Shown here: in pieces, positions 59,761-64,000 of the stretch
Layout: each line of letters opens with the position of its first letter
Numbering within the stretch: the stretch's first letter is position 1
Source: Rhodamnia argentea
Taxonomy: Eukaryota > Streptophyta > Magnoliopsida > Myrtales > Myrtaceae
Direction of reading: 5' to 3'
Assembly: GCF_020921035.1 (NCBI RefSeq)
Contig: NC_063151.1
Span: 9,787,501 to 9,851,500, forward strand
Length of the DNA stretch: 64,000 nt
Program-made: the position numbers and the translations under genes
Notes under the pieces: model-generated
What the model saw: the letters and a program-made list of their open reading frames with translations, nothing else
Databases searched by the model: none
Told to the model about the DNA's origin: nothing

Positions 59761-60337
59761 CATTCCAACTTGAGGATGGTTTCGCCTGTCTCCTAACGGA
59801 GCGGGTTGTGAATTTCTAGACTTAGTTTATATCAGTCCTAGGCCGACCCCGAAGCCTCTCAATTCCCACCAAATTATCTTTCCTTTCCCTTATAGGAGGG
59901 AAATACCATAAAGACTCATGAAAGTAAGTTTCTAGCTTTCCGTCAAGCCTTTTAAGGATATGCTCAGATCTAAACCTGAGGGTCAATGGGGCATCAATTA
60001 CATGGTTCCTTGTCCTACCAAAACCAAGTGAAAAAAAAAAAAAACAAGAAACAAATTTGTGCGAGTTTTGAATTCTAATTAAGGCCTCGTTGAGAAAGAG
60101 CACGACGCATTTATTCAAAATGTTTAATGGGAAAATAATCGTGTTGCCTTTTTTATTGGGTTGCTCATCAAGTACGAGTGCCCTGAGTTCACTTTTTTAA
60201 CAAAATCTCTTTTTAATTATTGTTTTTTTCCATGGGTCGAGATTTAATTCAATGTAATTAATATCTCTCAACGTATGAGAACTTATTTTCGTTGATGAGA
60301 AATTAGAACTCTCCCCCTTCTCGTGTCATTTTGTTAA
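59761..60337. other. Intergenic, no gene seen
   Basis: No exon recognised; AT content rises towards the MITE that follows. Confidence 0.4.
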
Positions 60338-61089
60338 AGGATAAGTGCACCCTAAAACTTGTCACACGATGCGATTAAGTCCGAAAACTTATCGTAAAAA
60401 AAAAGTACGATTAAGTCATAAGACTTTCAAAAAGTACAATTCAGTCATGAAACTTGTAAAATTGATGCAATCAAGCTCTTCCACTAACACCGTTAATTTA
60501 CTAACGAAAAATTATGACGTGATATTTGCACAATTATTTTCTCTTTCATAAATGGCTTTTTTTATTTTTATTTTTTAAAATATTCTTAAATTACAGTAAC
60601 AAAATAAAAAAGGTACAAAAAAAAAAAAAACCGACAAAAAGAGAAAGCACAACAAACCCCTCATCGTAGAGGCCTCGCCCTCCACTAGAGTCGGGAGGAT
60701 CGGCGACCCTTGCGCAGGACTCGTAACCTCCACTAGCCCTCTTCGGCGATGACCGGCGATGGCGGTGGCACCTCTCTTGCGAGGTTCCTATTGTTCTTTT
60801 ATTTTTTCCAATTTGGTTTTTTTAAAATAAAATTTGTGCTTTTTTAGTTCCAAAATTCAATTTAAATAAGCTTTGGAGAAGAAATTAACATTAAAAATGC
60901 CATGTAGGAGAGAAAAGATAATTAAAAAAATGCAATGTCATCATTTTCGTCAAGAGAATTAACGGTGTTAACTAAAAGACTTGATTACATCAATTTAACA
61001 AGTTTTAGGACTTAATTACGTTTTTTTGAAACTTTTAGAACTCAATCGCATTTTGACAAAAGTTTTAGGACTTCTAATGCATTTATCCC
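60338..61089. mobile_element. Mutator-like foldback MITE, 9-bp TSD with one mismatch
   Basis: The left AGGATAAGTGCACCCTAAAACTT-type end and right inverse GGGATAAATGCATTAGAAGTCC-type end frame facing 'aagtccgaaaactt' and 'aagttttaggactt' units. TTTTGTTAA (60329-60337) and TTTTGTCAA (61090-61098) flank the 752-bp element. The centre (60656-60785) is GC-rich (GAGGCCTCGCCCTCC, GATGACCGGCGATGGCGG). Smaller relative: 1735-2017. Confidence 0.82.
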
Positions 61090-61927
61090 TTTTGTCAACT
61101 GAAAATTATCCAATTTTTTCCCTTGTCGAGTTCTAACCTGAGCTCAGTCCAATACAATTAACTATATATAGGTGTTAAGTTTGTTATTGGCAAGTTGTGG
61201 TCACTAGAAACTCAATCGCTATAGTGATTAATGTCCAATTGAAGATGATTGTTGGCTGATTATAGTATCAATTTTGACTTCGAATCAATTGTAGGAAGCC
61301 TATAAATTTTGCAAAATTCGAATTCCTAAAAAGATGCGCAAAGAGTAAATAAAAAATAAATAAGGCAATCGCAAAGAACATCATTAATTTAGAAGAACGG
61401 CTTATATTCTTGGCTGCTATGCTTTTTGGAAGACTAAAATTTGAACACAAATTTCATAATAGAGTAAAGAAAGCTTACTAGACACGACTCGAAAGTTTTC
61501 ATAATCAAAGACAAACACCGGAAAAAGGAGACCTAGCCTAATTCGAATTTGAAATTCAAACTTAGACAAAATATAGACGACGTTAAAAGAGGTGGTAGAT
61601 AAGAAAAAATGGGAGATGTACCGGACATTGTTGAGATAGAAAAAGGAGCAAAGGAAGTGTTGGTTTGGCAGTGATGTCGAAGAATTTTATGTGTTTTTCC
61701 CGCTCAATGCTTTGTTGATCTTTAGATTCAGATAGTAAATAATGCTAGAGTGTTTATGGTGGCTTAACTCCACTTAGGACCGAGTATATTTACGACAGTG
61801 ATTTATTATAATCAAGGTACATATGAACATGAAATTACAGAAATACTCCATGATATATCAGTTATATAGTAGCACGTAATACGTAACTAAGATCTAGGGA
61901 AATTACTCGCCTTGATGAGACTAATCT
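61090..61927. other. Intergenic, 3' flank of the phosphate transporter exon
   Basis: AT-rich; no exon recognised. Confidence 0.4.
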
Positions 61928-62729
61928 TCATTCATTCTCCTCAAGCGATGTTCCCTTAGTCTCCTTCGTGAACAAGTTGGTCACCGCCATCCCCACCACG
62001 CAAATCCCACTTAATGTGACCAATGTAAATCTCCCCCCCAATGCCTTCTTGTGCCCATTTTGGTCATCATCCTGTGAGGCCATCAAGAACCCCACCACGC
62101 CAATTATCGCCCCGACCTTTCCGGCAGCCCCGGCAATCCCGTGGCATGTCGTCCTGAATCGCGCAGGGAAAAGCTCTGCCGGCAAGATGAACGTGGTCGT
62201 GTTAGGCCCGCAGTTGGCAAAGAAGAATGTCAGGCCGTACAGGAACATGAACAACTTATTCGTGTGGCTCCTCCAATATCTGTCGTATGGCACTCCGATG
62301 GCAAAGTAAACGATGGCCATGAGGACGAACCCGATGGCTTGGATGCTAAGCCGCCCGACGCGGTCAATTAGGAATAAGACAGCAATGTAGCCGGGGATTG
62401 TCGAGTAGCATGCCACAATTGCCTGGAGACTCGCGACCTCAAAGGCAGTGACTGCCTTGCCAGTGTGTTCATCGCGCAGGTACTTGTGGTAGATCTTGGA
62501 TTGGAAGAGGCTGCTGCTATAGAAGACGATGTCGAGGAGGAACCATGCAGCAGAGCAGGCAAGGAGGTTGCGGCCATGGCGGAGAAAGAATTGCTTGGAG
62601 AAGAGAGGGTAGGACGACAGGCTCGGCTGTAAGGGATGGCCCTCCGCGATTTGGCGATGGGACATTTCTAGGACTCGCTCCATGTCCGAGGTAGCTTGGG
62701 GGACATTTTTTTCCACTAAAGCTGTGTAC
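61928..62729 (-). CDS. PHT1 high-affinity phosphate transporter, C-terminal exon (partial)
   Basis: This exon encodes the last 266 residues, roughly half, of a PHT1 proton/phosphate symporter of the plasma membrane. It begins after an AATTAG acceptor with the third base of an Arg codon, then YTALVEKN, the start of the central cytosolic loop. Membrane helices 7-12 follow with QAIVACYSTIPGYIAVLFLI, DRVGRLSIQ, FFANCGPNTTTFILPAELFP and RFRTTCHGIAGAAGKVGAII, ending FTKETKGTSLEENE. The signature GGDYPLSATIMSE and helices 1-6 belong to an upstream exon that is not found between 62730 and the window end. Either intron 1 exceeds 1.27 kb and the exon lies beyond 64000, or the gene is truncated. The loop start resembles the mycorrhiza-type PHT1 members, but that is a weak guess. 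Confidence 0.88.
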
Positions 62730-63469
62730 CTAATTAGACCCGAAAGATATATAGTATAAGGATTGACCACTTCTATCTAGTACAAGTTTAGATATAAGCA
62801 GCTATAGAAGTTCTTTAACAGTTAGGTTAATGCACAAGATTCACGAAACCCATTTTGCGCAGGTGTTTTCTCAAGGGAACGCCAAATTATGGTACAATTT
62901 TGACACGTCTAGGAAAGCTGAGACTAGCCAACATTTCAAAACCGTCACGAATCGAAATTAGTCCAAATGCATCACCCTTTTTAGCATGTTCAAGACAAAA
63001 TTAGAGTTTTGAAATGACACAAATTACTTGGCACGACTGTCAAACTCAGGTTTTGTCTTTTTGGCTATCCTATTCAACAGCATCCAGTAATTGACCCAAG
63101 ATTTCTGCAGACAACGTCTCTAGAAGGACAAACACAACCCCAACAACCAAACAAAGTCACTCTTGAGCATAGCAGTAAATACCATTGGAACAAACTGTAA
63201 GATTTTTCTAACGTGGGCTTATATTAATTCAAATCTTAATTTACAATTCTACGGGATTAATTTATTATTTACGGAGTTGGTCTAATAAGGTAAGATATAA
63301 AGATTCTTAACTATTCTAATATGAGCCTGGTATTGTGTGGGTCGAGTTGAGGCTGGCCCGTGATAAGAGTGCCTGGCTAGAAACTGGGATAAGTACACCA
63401 TGAGTGCCATAACTTATGTACGGCGTTCACTTGAGTGCCATAACTTTCAAAACGTTCACTTAAGTGCCA
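62730..63469. other. Intron or upstream DNA of the phosphate transporter
   Basis: No PHT1 N-terminal coding sequence is present on either strand. Positions about 63392-63469 begin GGGATAAGTACACCATGAGTGCC and repeat 'gagtgccataactt' several times, resembling a Mutator-like repeat arm. Confidence 0.45.
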
Positions 63470-63484
63470 TAACTTTCAAAAATC

Positions 63485-63688
63485 ATTTTTTTTTTATGAT
63501 TGGGGTTCCGCGCGGCCGACGAGCTTTGCTCAACACGGCGGTGGAGCACGACTAGTCCTCGGGAGGGGCTAGCGTAGGAGCCCACCACCACGACCCCCTA
63601 CTTAAGACACCGGCGTCGAGGAGTTTTGAACCCGGGACCTCTCGTGAAAGGAACCGAACTCAAACCAACTCGGCCACCGATCGGTGGG
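63485..63688 (-). mobile_element. tRNA-derived SINE, 204 bp, perfect 15-bp TSD
   Basis: On the minus strand the head reads ACCCACCGATCGGTGGCCGAGTTGG-like sequence, with a pol III A box (TGGCCGAGTTGG) near 63677. About 35 bases later comes a B box (GGTTCAAAACTCC). The body is GC-rich and the 3' end is A-rich (ten A before 63485). TAACTTTCAAAAATC stands at 63470-63484 and 63689-63703 without mismatch, so the insertion is young or well kept. It landed inside an older repeat. Confidence 0.88.
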
Positions 63689-63703
63689 TAACTTTCAAAA
63701 ATC

Positions 63704-64000
63704 GTTCGGGATGACTAGAAGTCAAAAAGAGAACACATTTTTTTGTTTGTTAGCAGGTAGTGCAGCATAAAGGAAAAGTGTGAAACAAAAATCTATATTA
63801 TGCTCTATCATGTAAGCGGAGTTTATAACATACTTTTCGGTTGCTACTCGGGCTATGGGGCTCGTGAACGTTATTAGGGAGTTGGCCGTATTTAATTTTA
63901 CGGATAGACCCATATAATTGTATTGTGACAATAGCTCTGCAGTGTTATTTATAAATAACAGCATATGTCTCAAGGGGTATAAGTATCTGGCGGTCAAGTT
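63704..64000. other. Intergenic to window end
   Basis: No recognisable exon; the open minus-strand frame 63722-63997 matches nothing known. Confidence 0.35.

Overview
This is a plant nuclear window. The genes are split by GT-AG introns. Several products are chloroplast proteins encoded in the nucleus, the intergenic DNA is AT-rich, and small DNA transposons are dense. The protein sequences are eudicot-like. The abundant 'aagtcctaaaacttgt' foldback repeats recall Myrtales genomes such as Eucalyptus and its relatives; that placement is inference from memory, not a search. No operon, CRISPR array, tRNA or rRNA gene was seen.

Gene layout: (-) GAPB, the plastid NADP-GAPDH B subunit (2649-5675); (-) a small plastid inner-membrane protein like Arabidopsis At1g42960 (6702-9352); (+) FKBP18, a thylakoid-lumen immunophilin (11453-13835); a decayed region carrying an ~800 bp duplication (about 16.6-20.8 kb); (+) a non-RD LRR receptor kinase of the EFR/Xa21 class (22161-25419); (+) ribophorin I/OST1A (32592-37345); (+) OEP21, a plastid outer-envelope pore (39559-41808); (+) an ATL80-type RING-H2 E3 ligase (43461-44051); (-) a tonoplast monosaccharide transporter, TST/MSSP (47017-51927); (+) a 50-residue membrane protein (56760-56912); a xylem cysteine protease gene scrap (59581-59760); and (-) the C-terminal exon of a PHT1 phosphate transporter (61928-62729). 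Exon chains were assembled by hand. Summed exon lengths keep one frame and match family lengths: 454, 169, 225, 1028, 612, 167 and 735 residues for the seven spliced genes. The genes are unrelated neighbours. Four of the first eight are plastid proteins, which I take as coincidence.

Between and inside the genes lies a layered set of mobile elements: a PIF/Harbinger element with a TAA duplication; Mutator-like foldback MITEs, of which one has a perfect 9-bp target-site duplication and two have one mismatch; two hAT-like elements; related 'GGGTG' MITEs; a tRNA-derived SINE with a perfect 15-bp duplication; and a 2.4 kb solo LTR with a 5-bp duplication. Two nested insertions can be read directly (LTR into MITE, hAT into MITE).

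The most unusual signal is a set of very small poly(A)-tailed insertions with a TTTCGACC-like head, each flanked by a target-site duplication. One of them has duplicated the 5' splice site of the TST gene, leaving two identical donors 39 nt apart and in frame. I found no clearly new multi-gene system.
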